A stretch of DNA of 5,772 nt from the NCBI GenBank assembly GCA_018334775.1, contig JAGXLJ010000090.1, positions 1-5,772 of the forward strand. The letters are read 5' to 3'. The notes beneath the pieces were generated by a model, which was given only the letters and a program-made list of their open reading frames with translations, had not been told where the DNA came from and searched no databases. This DNA comes from Halodesulfurarchaeum sp. GTDB taxonomy: Archaea; Halobacteriota; Halobacteria; Halobacteriales; Halobacteriaceae. This document shows positions 1 through 5,010 of the stretch, one piece after another (position 1 is the first letter of the stretch; the number at the start of each line of letters is the position of its first letter). A program made the position numbers and the translations under genes.

Positions 1-104
1 GAGAAAGGAAGAGATACTCGTTGCGCACAATCAGACAGTGTCCGGAACAGCGAAACGAGATATAAACGCCTGCATCGGCGTCCGTCCTGATACCGAATCA
101 GCAG

Positions 105-1760
105 TTACAGCGTCTCAACCCGCTGGTACGTGTTGAGCCGACCATTCCGATCGACAGTAATCTGGCCATCATCCTCGAGTTGCCGGAGTTTGTTGTAGAT
201 CCGGTGGTCGGGAAAGTCCAGTTCCTCCCGGAGGTCTTCGATCGTTTTCGGGTCCTCCAGCGACACGAGCAGCGCGTTCTCAAGACAGTATGAGACGAGC
301 CGGTCCGTGACGGGTGCGACGATATCGTACCGCTCTTCGAGAACATCGAGGGTATCGAGCACGGCAAACGAGAAGAATCGGCCCGTGAGGTCTTCCTGGG
401 TCTTGATCTCCTCGAAGATGCCCTCCCAGTCGAGATCGGCTTGCTGGGCGATTAACGCGACGTCTTCGAGGTCGCCCTCCCGTTCGGTGATCGATTTGAA
501 CACGAAGATGTCGGTCAGCGAGAGCAGATGAACGTGGAGATTGCCGTATTCGAATGACTGGTCGCACCGCTCGATCATCGCCTCGGTCAGCTGGAGCTGG
601 CCTGCGACGGTCTCGACGAAGATGTCCCAGCGCGGAAATCCCTCTTTTTCCAGCACAATACTGGGATCGAGTTGGTTGTATGCCGCTTCTAGATCGCCGC
701 GCTCCTCGTAGCCTAGGTCCTGTAATGATTCAGCGATCGCATAGAACGTCTGGCCGTCCTTGACGACGAGATCGACGTCCTTGGTCGAGTCCTTCAGGCC
801 ACGCAGGATGAGGTTGCCCCCCCCGAGGAGATACGCGTCGACGGTCGTCTCGAGATGGTCTCCAAGCTCTTCGAGTCCCCGCTGGAGGCTATCCTCAGGG
901 TGGTGACCGCGCGGGTAGACCCCATAGTCATTCGCGAGAGCGATGAACTCCTCCCACGGGAGAAAGAGCCCCTCTTGGTGGACCTCTCGCTGGTCGATGT
1001 ATGCAAAGAGGTCAGCCCACTTCTCGACGCAGTCCCACCTGTTTGCGAGCCGCCAGAGGTCGCTGGAATCGAGGGTAGCGCGGTGCGTGAGATAGAAGAC
1101 GGCAGCCATCGCCATCTGTTTCTTGGTCTCGGCGACGGTCACCGCATGGATCAGAATATCTTCGAGATCCAGCGAGCGATCGCCTTGGTAAACGTAGGTT
1201 TTCGCCGGGTGATAGTCGACCCCGTAGCGTGTGAACGCCGAGAACGCAGTCGGCGTGCCGTCGACGTCATCTTTGCTCGTCGCCACGAGTCGGTCGCCGT
1301 TCGCGCGGTACTCGGTTTCGAAGGGCGTGGTTCGGGTTCTGGCTTCGAGGAAGGACCGAAGCGTGTCGTCACTGATGGCATAGCCGTCATCCGTCTGTGA
1401 GATCGCTCCGGTCTCTTGGATTTCGTTCAGGTGCTGGTAGAGCGTCGATTTCGCGAAGCCCTGCTTTTGTAACCCAGCGATCGTTTTAGGGCCCGGAAGG
1501 AGCGCAACGAGAATATCCTCTTTCGTCCCTGTCAGGACTTTTTCGAGTGCATATCGCTCGAGGAGCTCGGCAAGCAGTGTCGCTTCGTACGTGTTGGCCA
1601 GCCGCACCCCGTCATTTCGTTCCACGAGGTGTTCGTCCTCAAGATCACTGACGACCTCCGACGTCCAACTTTGACTCTTGTCGATCGCATCGGCTAACTC
1701 GCCAACGGCGTAGGAGCGGTCACGTAAACAGTCGACAACTCGTAATGCCGCTTCCCTCAT
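105..1760 (-). CDS. Winged-helix / nucleotidyltransferase-like fusion protein
   Basis: 551 residues, complete, ATG to TAA. Residues about 1-55 and 80-135 look like two winged helix-turn-helix domains (for example KSTLYQHLNEIQETGAI near 104-120), and 505-545 looks like a third (EDLREELDFPDHRIYNKLRQL). The core, about 300-440, resembles the MNT-type nucleotidyltransferase fold seen in AbiEii/DUF6036-like proteins: a glycine turn (LLGGGN, 311-316), a paired-acid motif (KDVDLVV, 327-333) and a possible third acid in RWDIFV (D379). The paired Asp residues fit metal binding in this superfamily. No substrate can be named; the family includes antitoxin-like and nucleotide-transferring members. The multiple DNA-binding-like domains and the inverted repeat over its promoter suggest it controls its own expression. 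It is divergent from the tRNA array, so probably a separate unit. The gene call is secure; the function is uncertain. Confidence 0.85.
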   Translation of the reverse strand: MREAALRVVDCLRDRSYAVGELADAIDKSQSWTSEVVSDLEDEHLVERNDGVRLANTYEATLLAELLERYALEKVLTGTKEDILVALLPGPKTIAGLQKQGFAKSTLYQHLNEIQETGAISQTDDGYAISDDTLRSFLEARTRTTPFETEYRANGDRLVATSKDDVDGTPTAFSAFTRYGVDYHPAKTYVYQGDRSLDLEDILIHAVTVAETKKQMAMAAVFYLTHRATLDSSDLWRLANRWDCVEKWADLFAYIDQREVHQEGLFLPWEEFIALANDYGVYPRGHHPEDSLQRGLEELGDHLETTVDAYLLGGGNLILRGLKDSTKDVDLVVKDGQTFYAIAESLQDLGYEERGDLEAAYNQLDPSIVLEKEGFPRWDIFVETVAGQLQLTEAMIERCDQSFEYGNLHVHLLSLTDIFVFKSITEREGDLEDVALIAQQADLDWEGIFEEIKTQEDLTGRFFSFAVLDTLDVLEERYDIVAPVTDRLVSYCLENALLVSLEDPKTIEDLREELDFPDHRIYNKLRQLEDDGQITVDRNGRLNTYQRVETL

Positions 1761-1773
1761 GAATTCCGATTCT

Positions 1774-1799
1774 ACCGATGTAGTTAAAAATATATCGGT
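1774..1799 (-). promoter_or_regulatory. TATA box inside an inverted repeat (putative operator)
   Basis: An AT-rich box (about 1784-1795) lies some 25-35 bp upstream of the minus-strand ATG at 1760, which fits an archaeal promoter giving a nearly leaderless transcript. It is flanked by ACCGAT (1774-1779) and ATCGGT (1794-1799), a 6-bp inverted repeat with a 14-bp spacer centred on the TATA box. A repressor bound there would block TBP. The encoded winged-helix protein is the obvious candidate; this is inference. Confidence 0.5.
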
Positions 1800-1860
1800 G
1801 AGATTGGAATCAGTATGTGCTCTGCTTCGCTATGCCTGTGATTACCACACCCTGACCAAT

Positions 1861-1867
1861 TTTAATA
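1861..1867 (+). promoter_or_regulatory. Possible TATA box, plus strand
   Basis: TTTAATA in an AT-rich patch is the only clear TATA-like element on the plus strand before the tRNA array. It could drive the small ORF at 1931 and perhaps read on into the array. There is no further support. Confidence 0.3.
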
Positions 1868-1930
1868 CAATTGCCACGATATCCCGTATTGACGTCCGAA
1901 ACAACCCACGTAAACGGAGAGTTCCCCAGC

Positions 1931-2113
1931 ATGGTCAATACTCGCCTCAAACCGCGGCGTGCTCGTTCTCGCTTAGCCGCGGGTCGCGTGTTTGGCGAGT
2001 ACCTACACGACCAGCGCGCGGAGAGACTGGTCGGCATTCGCTGGGACTGCGTCGACCTCAATTACGAGAGTTCGACGCAATCCGGCGATCGCCGGATCCC
2101 CTCACCCGCATAA
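1931..2113 (+). CDS. Possible small basic protein, unknown
   Basis: 60 residues from ATG, arginine-rich at the N terminus (MVNTRLKPRRARSRLAAGR) and then FGEYLHDQRAERLVGIRWDC, ending SGDRRIPSPA. A weak Shine-Dalgarno-like GGAG (1916-1919) lies 11 nt upstream and a TATA-like box lies at 1861. The frame is open further upstream with a TTG start at 1871, but ATG at 1931 fits the GGAG better. I recognise no family. The high arginine content may only reflect GC-rich spacer DNA, so this may not be a gene. Confidence 0.35.
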   Translation: MVNTRLKPRRARSRLAAGRVFGEYLHDQRAERLVGIRWDCVDLNYESSTQSGDRRIPSPA

Positions 2114-2243
2114 CCCGACCCCCACGCGGACTACCCGTCAGGGGCTGGGGAACACGGGATTGTCGCCTGTCTTCATCCAGTAGCTCATCCGCTTCCCAGC
2201 GTCAAGCGAGTGAACTGGACGAGGCTCGCGGCAGTTTGGTCTG

Positions 2244-2270
2244 CGTTCGTTCCTGACAATAGGACGAACG
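2244..2270 (+). ncRNA. Hairpin with one bulged base
   Basis: CGTTCGTTCCT (2244-2254) pairs with AGGACGAACG (2261-2270), giving ten base pairs with one bulged U and a 6-nt loop GACAAT. There is no U-tract after it. It is one of several long stems in the spacers of this locus. Confidence 0.35.
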
Positions 2271-2319
2271 GGCGGTTCCGTGCGCGCCGAGCGCATCAGG
2301 AGCTGCTGGTACGCATCCC

Positions 2320-2337
2320 CCGCAGCGTTAGCTGCGG
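2320..2337 (+). ncRNA. Hairpin just before tRNA-Gln
   Basis: CCGCAGC and GCTGCGG form a perfect 7-bp stem with loop GTTA, ending 8 nt before the tRNA-Gln 5' end. It may guide processing of the tRNA precursor. Confidence 0.35.
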
Positions 2338-2345
2338 CTACGTCG

Positions 2346-2421
2346 AGCCCCGGAGTCTCCGCTGGCGAGGGACGCCGGACTTTGAATCCGGAGGCCGCCG
2401 GTTCGATTCCGGCCGGGGCGA
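2346..2421 (+). tRNA. tRNA-Gln(UUG)
   Basis: Full cloverleaf. Acceptor AGCCCCG pairs with CGGGGCG except for an A-G mismatch at 1-72. D-stem GTCT/GGAC, anticodon stem CCGGA/TCCGG with loop CTTTGAA (anticodon TTG), T-stem GCCGG/CCGGC with loop TTCGATT, discriminator A2421. No CCA is encoded. It reads CAA, a rarer codon in GC-rich hosts. Confidence 0.9.
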
Positions 2422-2427
2422 CTGCAG

Positions 2428-2501
2428 GCCGACGTGTTGTAATTCGGCGATCATACGGTCCTGTCACGGCCGTGATCCGGGTTCAAATCCCGGCGTCGGC
2501 G
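2428..2501 (+). tRNA. tRNA-Asp(GUC)
   Basis: Acceptor GCCGACG/CGTCGGC is perfect. Anticodon stem CGGTC/GGCCG holds loop CTGTCAC with GTC at 2463-2465. T-stem CCGGG/CCCGG, loop TTCAAAT, discriminator G2501. The D-stem is weak, with a U-U at 10-25. It lies 6 nt after tRNA-Gln. Confidence 0.92.
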
Positions 2502-2505
2502 TGGA

Positions 2506-2524
2506 CGCGTGGTGTAGCCACGTG
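2506..2524 (+). ncRNA. Hairpin just after tRNA-Asp
   Basis: CGCGTGG (2506-2512) pairs with CCACGTG (2518-2524) through seven pairs including one G-U, loop TGTAG. It starts 5 nt after the tRNA-Asp 3' end. Confidence 0.35.
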
Positions 2525-2539
2525 GGGATACTCATCGAG

Positions 2540-2613
2540 GTAGGCACACTCCGCTGGGTCGATCTTCCCGGATCGGTCCGGCGGTGACGGGCCCAGCAGG
2601 GTCTGCAACCTAC
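2540..2613 (+). ncRNA. Possible structured RNA, three nested stems
   Basis: GTAGG (2540-2544) pairs with CCTAC (2609-2613). Inside, GCTGGGTC (2553-2560) pairs with GGCCCAGC (2590-2597) with one G-U, and CCGGA (2568-2572) with TCCGG (2577-2581) caps it with loop TCGG. Its length is close to a tRNA but it has no T-loop. Confidence 0.3.
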
Positions 2614-2664
2614 ATGGCCCGGTGTGGTATTCCCGGGATTCCCCGAAGTACGCCCCCGTGATGA

Positions 2665-2703
2665 GACGTGCAATCGCGACTGCTCGGTCGCGGTTGCGCA
2701 GTC
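2665..2703 (+). ncRNA. 16-bp hairpin with single bulged A
   Basis: GACGTGCAATCGCGAC (2665-2680) pairs with 2687-2703 across a 6-nt loop TGCTCG. Sixteen pairs form, two of them G-U, interrupted only by bulged A2700. This is far longer than expected by chance, and no U-tract follows, so it is not a simple terminator. Confidence 0.5.
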
Positions 2704-2730
2704 GGAACCAGTCGTACAGATAGACAACCA

Positions 2731-2750
2731 ACTGCCGAACGCTCGGCAGT
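2731..2750 (+). ncRNA. Perfect 8-bp hairpin before tRNA-Pro
   Basis: ACTGCCGA and TCGGCAGT pair fully around loop ACGC, ending 6 nt before the tRNA-Pro 5' end, as the 2320-2337 hairpin does before tRNA-Gln. Confidence 0.35.
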
Positions 2751-2756
2751 CCTCGT

Positions 2757-2829
2757 GAGCCGATAGTCCAGCGGACGACGATCTGTGCTTTGGGCGCACA
2801 GGACCGAGGTTCGAATCCTCGTCGGCTCA
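2757..2829 (+). tRNA. tRNA-Pro(UGG)
   Basis: Acceptor GAGCCGA/TCGGCTC is perfect. Anticodon stem TGTGC/GCACA holds loop TTTGGGC (TGG at 2791-2793). T-stem CGAGG/CCTCG, loop TTCGAAT, discriminator A. The D-stem is reduced to about three pairs (GTC/GAT) and the variable loop is 4 nt. Confidence 0.92.
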
Positions 2830-2833
2830 GTGT

Positions 2834-2916
2834 GCCGTGTCTGGGGAGTGGTGACCCCACTGGCTTGCTACGCCAGCCCCGACGACGGGCTCTCGGTTCG
2901 ACTCCGGGACACGGCG
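2834..2916 (+). tRNA. tRNA-Ser(GCU)
   Basis: Type II tRNA. Acceptor GCCGTGT/ACACGGC, anticodon stem CTGGC/GCCAG with loop TTGCTAC (GCT at 2867-2869), long variable arm, T-stem CTCGG/CCGGG with one G-U, T-loop TTCGACT, discriminator G as expected for Ser. First of three adjacent Ser tRNAs. Confidence 0.92.
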
Positions 2917-2917
2917 T

Positions 2918-2999
2918 GGTGAGACATGCGGATAGGCGACCGCGCTCGGTTTGAAACCGAGAGCCGAGAGGCTTCGGAGTTCGACTCTCCGTCTCACCG
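2918..2999 (+). tRNA. tRNA-Ser(UGA)
   Basis: Type II tRNA. Acceptor GGTGAGA/TCTCACC, anticodon stem CTCGG/CCGAG with loop TTTGAAA (TGA at 2952-2954), long variable arm, T-stem CGGAG/CTCCG, discriminator G. Only 1 nt separates it from the preceding Ser tRNA, so the two must be cut apart from one precursor. Confidence 0.92.
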
Positions 3000-3002
3000 C
3001 GT

Positions 3003-3088
3003 GGCGGGGTTTCCCTAGCCCGGCCAAGGGACCGCATTGGAAGCGCGGCGTCCGCAAGGGCACGAGTGTTCGAATCACTCTCCCGCCG
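3003..3088 (+). tRNA. tRNA-Ser(GGA)
   Basis: Type II tRNA. Acceptor GGCGGGG/TCCCGCC (one G-U), D-stem TCCC/GGGA, anticodon loop TTGGAAG (GGA at 3039-3041) on stem CCGCA/CGCGG with an A-C mismatch at 31-39, T-stem GAGTG/CACTC, discriminator G. It lies 3 nt after tRNA-Ser(UGA). Confidence 0.9.
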
Positions 3089-3135
3089 CTGCGTGCCGAA
3101 GTGGTTCGCAGATTCGTTGGCGATTCTCGAATTGC
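3089..3135 (+). other. Short spacer with hairpin, possible tRNA remnant
   Basis: CTGCG (3089-3093) pairs with CGCAG (3107-3111), with GCC/GGT inside, directly after the tRNA-Ser(GGA) end. The loop text GCCGAAGTGGT resembles a Ser/Leu D-arm, so this could be a decayed tRNA 5' part. It has no T-arm. Confidence 0.3.
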
Positions 3136-3217
3136 GCCGCCATGCTAGAGTGGTCAAACGGACACGGTCGAGGACCGTGTGGTTAGTCCTTCCCAGGTTC
3201 GAATCCTGGTGGCGGCA
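3136..3217 (+). tRNA. tRNA-Leu(GAG) with C33
   Basis: Type II tRNA. Acceptor GCCGCCA/TGGCGGC is perfect, anticodon stem CACGG/CCGTG, loop TCGAGGA (GAG at 3170-3172), T-stem CCAGG/CCTGG, discriminator A as for Leu. Two oddities: position 33 is C rather than the near-universal U, and the D-stem is almost unpaired. It may be decaying or specialised. Confidence 0.85.
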
Positions 3218-3237
3218 TGCCGGTCACTGTACCGGCA
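3218..3237 (+). ncRNA. Hairpin abutting the tRNA-Leu 3' end
   Basis: TGCCGGT and ACCGGCA form a perfect 7-bp stem with loop CACTGT, starting on the base after the discriminator at 3217. Its position suggests a role in 3' processing. Confidence 0.4.
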
Positions 3238-3257
3238 GACGATCCCCTGTATTCCCT

Positions 3258-3340
3258 GTCGCCGTACCCAAGTGGTCAACAGGAAGCGGCTCAGACCCGC
3301 TGGCGTAGGTCCTTCCGAGGTTCGAATCCTCGCGGCGACA
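3258..3340 (+). tRNA. tRNA-Leu(CAG)
   Basis: Type II tRNA. Acceptor GTCGCCG/CGGCGAC, anticodon stem AGCGG/CCGCT with loop CTCAGAC (CAG at 3292-3294), long variable arm ending CCTTC, T-stem CGAGG/CCTCG, discriminator A. Confidence 0.93.
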
Positions 3341-3343
3341 CTC

Positions 3344-3415
3344 CTCCTCGTGGTCTAGCGGCGACGACACCTCTCTGTAGAAGAGGAGACGCACGTTCGA
3401 GTCGTGCCGGGGAGA
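3344..3415 (+). tRNA. tRNA-Tyr(GUA)
   Basis: Acceptor CTCCTCG/CGGGGAG with one G-U and the C1-G72 pair typical of archaeal tRNA-Tyr. Anticodon stem CCTCT/AGAGG, loop CTGTAGA (GTA at 3377-3379), T-stem GCACG/CGTGC, discriminator A. It lies 3 nt after tRNA-Leu(CAG). Confidence 0.93.
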
Positions 3416-3419
3416 CTGC

Positions 3420-3545
3420 GGGACGGTGGAAGAGCCCGGCATTCAACACTCTCACCGAGTTTTCACTGGAACTCCGGTGCGACGGTGAGAGTTCCTTCGT
3501 CTCACTTTTAATGAGAACACGCAGGTTCGAATCCTGCCCGTCCCA
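3420..3545 (+). tRNA. tRNA-Lys(UUU) with 45-nt hairpin in the D-loop
   Basis: Acceptor GGGACGG/CCGTCCC, D-stem GAAG (3429-3432)/CTTC (3495-3498), anticodon stem TCTCA/TGAGA with loop CTTTTAA (TTT at 3507-3509), T-stem GCAGG/CCTGC, discriminator A. All parts of a normal tRNA are present, but the D-loop holds an extra stem-loop: ACTCTCACCG (3448-3457) pairs perfectly with CGGTGAGAGT (3483-3492), and CACTGG/CCGGTG pairs inside. It is either a D-loop intron or an expanded loop kept in the mature RNA. No standard bulge-helix-bulge is evident by eye. Confidence 0.85.
3448..3492 (+). other. Inserted hairpin within tRNA-Lys D-loop
   Basis: A 10-bp perfect stem, an asymmetric internal loop, then a 6-bp stem with loop AACT. 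Removing it leaves a D-loop that still contains the G18-G19 pair (3438-3439). Confidence 0.6.
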
Positions 3546-3573
3546 CTGGCCGATTTCTGGCCCTACTACTTGC

Positions 3574-3644
3574 TGCGGGATTGGGTAACGGTAGCCCACG
3601 GGGCTCATATCCCCGAAGTCCAGGTTCGAATCCTGGTCCCACAA
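3574..3644 (+). tRNA. tRNA-Met(CAU), initiator-like anticodon stem
   Basis: Acceptor TGCGGGA/TCCCACA with a C-A mismatch at 3-70, D-stem GGGT/GCCC with a short 7-nt loop, anticodon stem CGGGG/CCCCG with loop CTCATAT, T-stem CCAGG/CCTGG, discriminator A. The G29-G31/C39-C41 run is the initiator signature, but archaeal initiators normally start A1-U72, not U1-A72. CAU could also be a modified Ile2 tRNA. Confidence 0.85.
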
Positions 3645-3656
3645 TGGAGGACAACG

Positions 3657-4061
3657 ATGGGACTATTCGATACAATCGAACTCTATGATGATGTCCATCT
3701 ACCGGGATATCCCGACGGGGTCGCTCCCGCTGTAGATGTTGACTGGCAGACGAAAGGTATTGACCGACCGAGTATGACCACGTTCCGAATTACTGCCGAT
3801 GGTCGCCTGCTGGAAGAAGAGTGGCATACCGAAGAGGTGCCACCCGAGGACCGCCCATACGCGAGCCGCGACGACGTCGAGGAGGGTGACCTCCTCTACA
3901 TGGCCGGCTGTCGTAACCGAGTCCACGACGGCTGGATCGAACGAGACGACTACCACGGCCGATTCGACATCAAGCACTTCTTCGAGGGACTTGATGCACT
4001 GGTTACGTACCAGGTGACGTTCACGAACGGACGACTCGAAGGATTCGAACGCCTTCGCTAA
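3657..4061 (+). CDS. Small phage-type protein of unknown function
   Basis: 134 residues. The frame is open upstream into tRNA-Met, but ATG at 3657 is preceded by a good Shine-Dalgarno GGAGG (3646-3650) 6 nt away and falls after the tRNA end, so I choose it. The start MGLFDTIELYDDVHLPG, then DWQTKG and TTFRITADGRLLEEEW, matches the layout I recall for small phage proteins beginning MGMFD with QTK and IT-DGRL motifs. This is recalled, not searched. The C-terminal part (DIKHFFEGLDALVTYQVTF) fits the same pattern. It is acidic, with no membrane segment or signal peptide. It lies 12 nt after tRNA-Met, in the same direction, so it is probably carried on the array transcript. Confidence 0.8.
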   Translation: MGLFDTIELYDDVHLPGYPDGVAPAVDVDWQTKGIDRPSMTTFRITADGRLLEEEWHTEEVPPEDRPYASRDDVEEGDLLYMAGCRNRVHDGWIERDDYHGRFDIKHFFEGLDALVTYQVTFTNGRLEGFERLR

Positions 4062-4112
4062 CCCCGTGCTCTCTTCGAGCGCGATTCGGACTCTGATTCT
4101 GCTATCAGCACC
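4062..4112 (+). other. Short spacer with small hairpins
   Basis: GTGCT (4066-4070) pairs with AGCAC (4107-4111); inside, GCTC/GAGC (4068-4071/4077-4080) is an alternative. There is no gene. It leads directly into the 5' part of the interrupted tRNA. Confidence 0.25.
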
Positions 4113-4144
4113 GCTCCTGAAGTGTGGTCATCCAATAGCGGAGG

Positions 4145-4150
4145 TTTATC
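4145..4150 (+). promoter_or_regulatory. Weak TATA-like element upstream of HNH gene
   Basis: TTTATC lies about 40 bp before the ATG at 4186, an acceptable distance for an archaeal promoter. It also falls inside the inferred tRNA/intron junction, so the match may be coincidental. Confidence 0.2.
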
Positions 4151-4185
4151 TCGGAAAACGGGTGTAACCTCTACAGACCGTATCG

Positions 4186-4794
4186 ATGACTGCAAGATGT
4201 CCAACGTGCAGCAAAGAGTTCAACACTGAACACGGAATGCGCATCCACCACTTCGGAGCCCACGGAAATCGACTACCTAACCGCACCTGTCGATCGTGTG
4301 GTAAGCAGTTCTACGACGATGAGTCGAAACGAACGTACTGCGACGCATGTGACCCGCCGACGATACCATCTGGAAAAGACAACCCGAACTGGAAAGGTGG
4401 TAAGCCCGAGACGACGTGCGATTACTGTGGCGAGACGTATCGTACGTATCGCGATAACCGGTTCTGTTCCCGTGACTGTTACAGGAAGTGGTGGTCCGAA
4501 ACGGTTCGGAACGACGGAAACCCGATGTGGTGTGGCGGGGTCGAAGTCGAGTATACTGGCTCTTGGGCCGAAATAAGACGGCAAGCCCGCGAACGGGATA
4601 ATCATACGTGCCAGTCGTGCGGTGCAACCCGCGACGAACTCGGACAGGAACCAGATGTCCACCACGTCGTTCCTGTCAGAGATCATGACGAGCCCGAGCA
4701 AGCGCACAGGCTGGACAATGTGATCTGTCTTTGTCGGAGGTGTCATCGAAAGGTGGAAGTAGGCGATCTGGAGATCGCTTCCGCTCATGGTTGA
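4186..4794 (+). CDS. HNH endonuclease with zinc fingers (homing-type)
   Basis: 202 residues. An N-terminal C2H2 finger (C5, C8 and His about 21-26), a four-cysteine finger (C35, C38, C52, C55), the NPNWKGG motif common in homing-type endonucleases (66-72), and another four-cysteine knuckle (C78, C81, C94, C98) make a DNA-binding N-terminal half. The nuclease is at about 126-191: CQSC (142-145), the catalytic DVHHVVP (157-163), N178, and the second zinc pair with final His, CRRCH (183-187). The key H-N-H residues are all present, so it should be active. It would nick or cut specific DNA. Its last codons and stop lie inside the tRNA 3' part, as for an intron-borne endonuclease reaching into its exon. 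The ATG at 4186 is the only good start; there is no strong Shine-Dalgarno. Confidence 0.9.
   Translation: MTARCPTCSKEFNTEHGMRIHHFGAHGNRLPNRTCRSCGKQFYDDESKRTYCDACDPPTIPSGKDNPNWKGGKPETTCDYCGETYRTYRDNRFCSRDCYRKWWSETVRNDGNPMWCGGVEVEYTGSWAEIRRQARERDNHTCQSCGATRDELGQEPDVHHVVPVRDHDEPEQAHRLDNVICLCRRCHRKVEVGDLEIASAHG
4763..4778 (+). repeat. Inverted repeat at the 3' junction of the interrupted tRNA
   Basis: GCGATC and GATCGC form a 6-bp stem with loop TGGA, inside the HNH coding end and abutting the tRNA 3' part. It competes with the long-range pairing to 4137-4152, so the two may be alternative folds. Confidence 0.4.
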
Positions 4795-4831
4795 GGAGAA
4801 TTCAGGGGTTCGATTCCCCTCGGGAGCACTC

Positions 4832-4916
4832 GGGGGGCTGGCCATGACAGCGCTTTACCGTGTCTGACATCGCGGGCAGGCACGGATCTGTGGCGCTGTC
4901 ACCGTCAGTTCCCCCC
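4832..4916 (+). ncRNA. Long bulged hairpin RNA, candidate Y-like RNA
   Basis: Starting 3 nt after the discriminator of the interrupted tRNA, the sequence folds back over 85 nt. GGGGGG (4832-4837) pairs with CCCCCC (4911-4916). After a UU bulge, CTGGC (4838-4842) pairs with GTCAG (4904-4908, one G-U). After a 2x2 internal loop, TGACAGCGC (4845-4853) pairs with GCGCTGTCA (4893-4901). After a 4x7 internal loop, CCGTGTCTG (4858-4866) pairs with CAGGCACGG (4877-4885), closing a 10-nt loop. That makes 29 pairs. A long stem with bulges and a large internal loop resembles metazoan Y RNA architecture, and a Ro gene lies downstream. Function is inferred; the structure is seen. Confidence 0.55.
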
Positions 4917-4920
4917 TGCG

Positions 4921-4951
4921 GGTGGTCGTCGAGGTGGTGCGTTCCTTCGCC
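4921..4951 (+). repeat. Structured motif copy 1
   Basis: GGTGG (4921-4925) closes on TCGCC (4947-4951) with wobbles. Inside, a small hairpin holds GTCGAG (4928-4933), and the motif ends CTTCGCC. Copies 2 and 3 share GTCGAG..GG.GC..T.CTTCGCC. No tRNA T-arm follows this copy. Confidence 0.4.
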
Positions 4952-5010
4952 CGCAAAGCACACCAACGGGAGTCATAGCCCGTCGCGCCGTCAGTTTTCC
5001 GACCACCCGT

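Larger units (their letters stand above)
2114..2345. other. Spacer before the tRNA array
   Basis: There is no convincing gene or tRNA here. It holds two strong hairpins, described separately (2244-2270 and 2320-2337). Open frames across it on both strands look incidental. Confidence 0.5.
2502..2756 (+). other. Structured 255-nt spacer between tRNA-Asp and tRNA-Pro
   Basis: There is no tRNA T-arm and no credible ORF here. The stretch is rich in stems: 2506-2524, a branched fold at about 2540-2613 (GTAGG/CCTAC closing, GCTGGGTC/GGCCCAGC inside, CCGGA/TCCGG at the tip), a 16-bp hairpin at 2665-2703 and an 8-bp hairpin at 2731-2750. It reads as one or more structured non-coding RNAs cut out by processing of the flanking tRNAs; this is inference. 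Confidence 0.4.
4113..4828 (+). tRNA. Candidate tRNA interrupted by an HNH gene
   Basis: The 3' part at 4778-4828 is a clear tRNA end: T-stem AGGGG/CCCCT with loop TTCGATT (4804-4820), acceptor strand CGGGAGC (4821-4827), discriminator A. No 5' half lies beside it, but GCTCCTG at 4113-4119 matches the acceptor strand in all seven positions (one G-U) and is followed by a D-arm-like stretch. The break is bridged by AGCGGAGGT (4137-4145) with GCTTCCGCT (4777-4785), nine pairs, and then ATCTC (4148-4152) with GAGAT (4771-4775), five pairs. The extra bases before the T-arm resemble a type II variable arm (CTCA/TGAG), suggesting Leu. I could not fix the anticodon or splice sites. Confidence 0.5.

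Noticed and set aside
855..1400. Plus-strand 181-codon frame
   Set aside because: It lies wholly opposite the 551-residue minus-strand gene, whose domain motifs and promoter are better supported.
2665..2703. Intrinsic terminator
   Set aside because: The stem is strong but no U-tract follows, and tRNA genes continue downstream on the same strand.
2464..3157. Long minus-strand open frames across the tRNA array
   Set aside because: They contain repeated GFEPR- or GFEPGS-like strings, the usual false translation of tRNA T-arms read backwards, and overlap several firm tRNAs.
3546..3573. Hairpin between tRNA-Lys and tRNA-Met
   Set aside because: Only GGCC/GGCC can pair (four pairs); it is mostly a direct repeat of CTGGCC, too weak to report.
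3570..3656. Upstream extension of the small phage-type protein
   Set aside because: It would translate through tRNA-Met; the ATG at 3657 has a proper GGAGG and matches the family start.
4273..4845. 190-codon minus-strand frame opposite the HNH gene
   Set aside because: It is a shadow of the HNH coding strand; the plus strand has complete zinc and HNH motifs.
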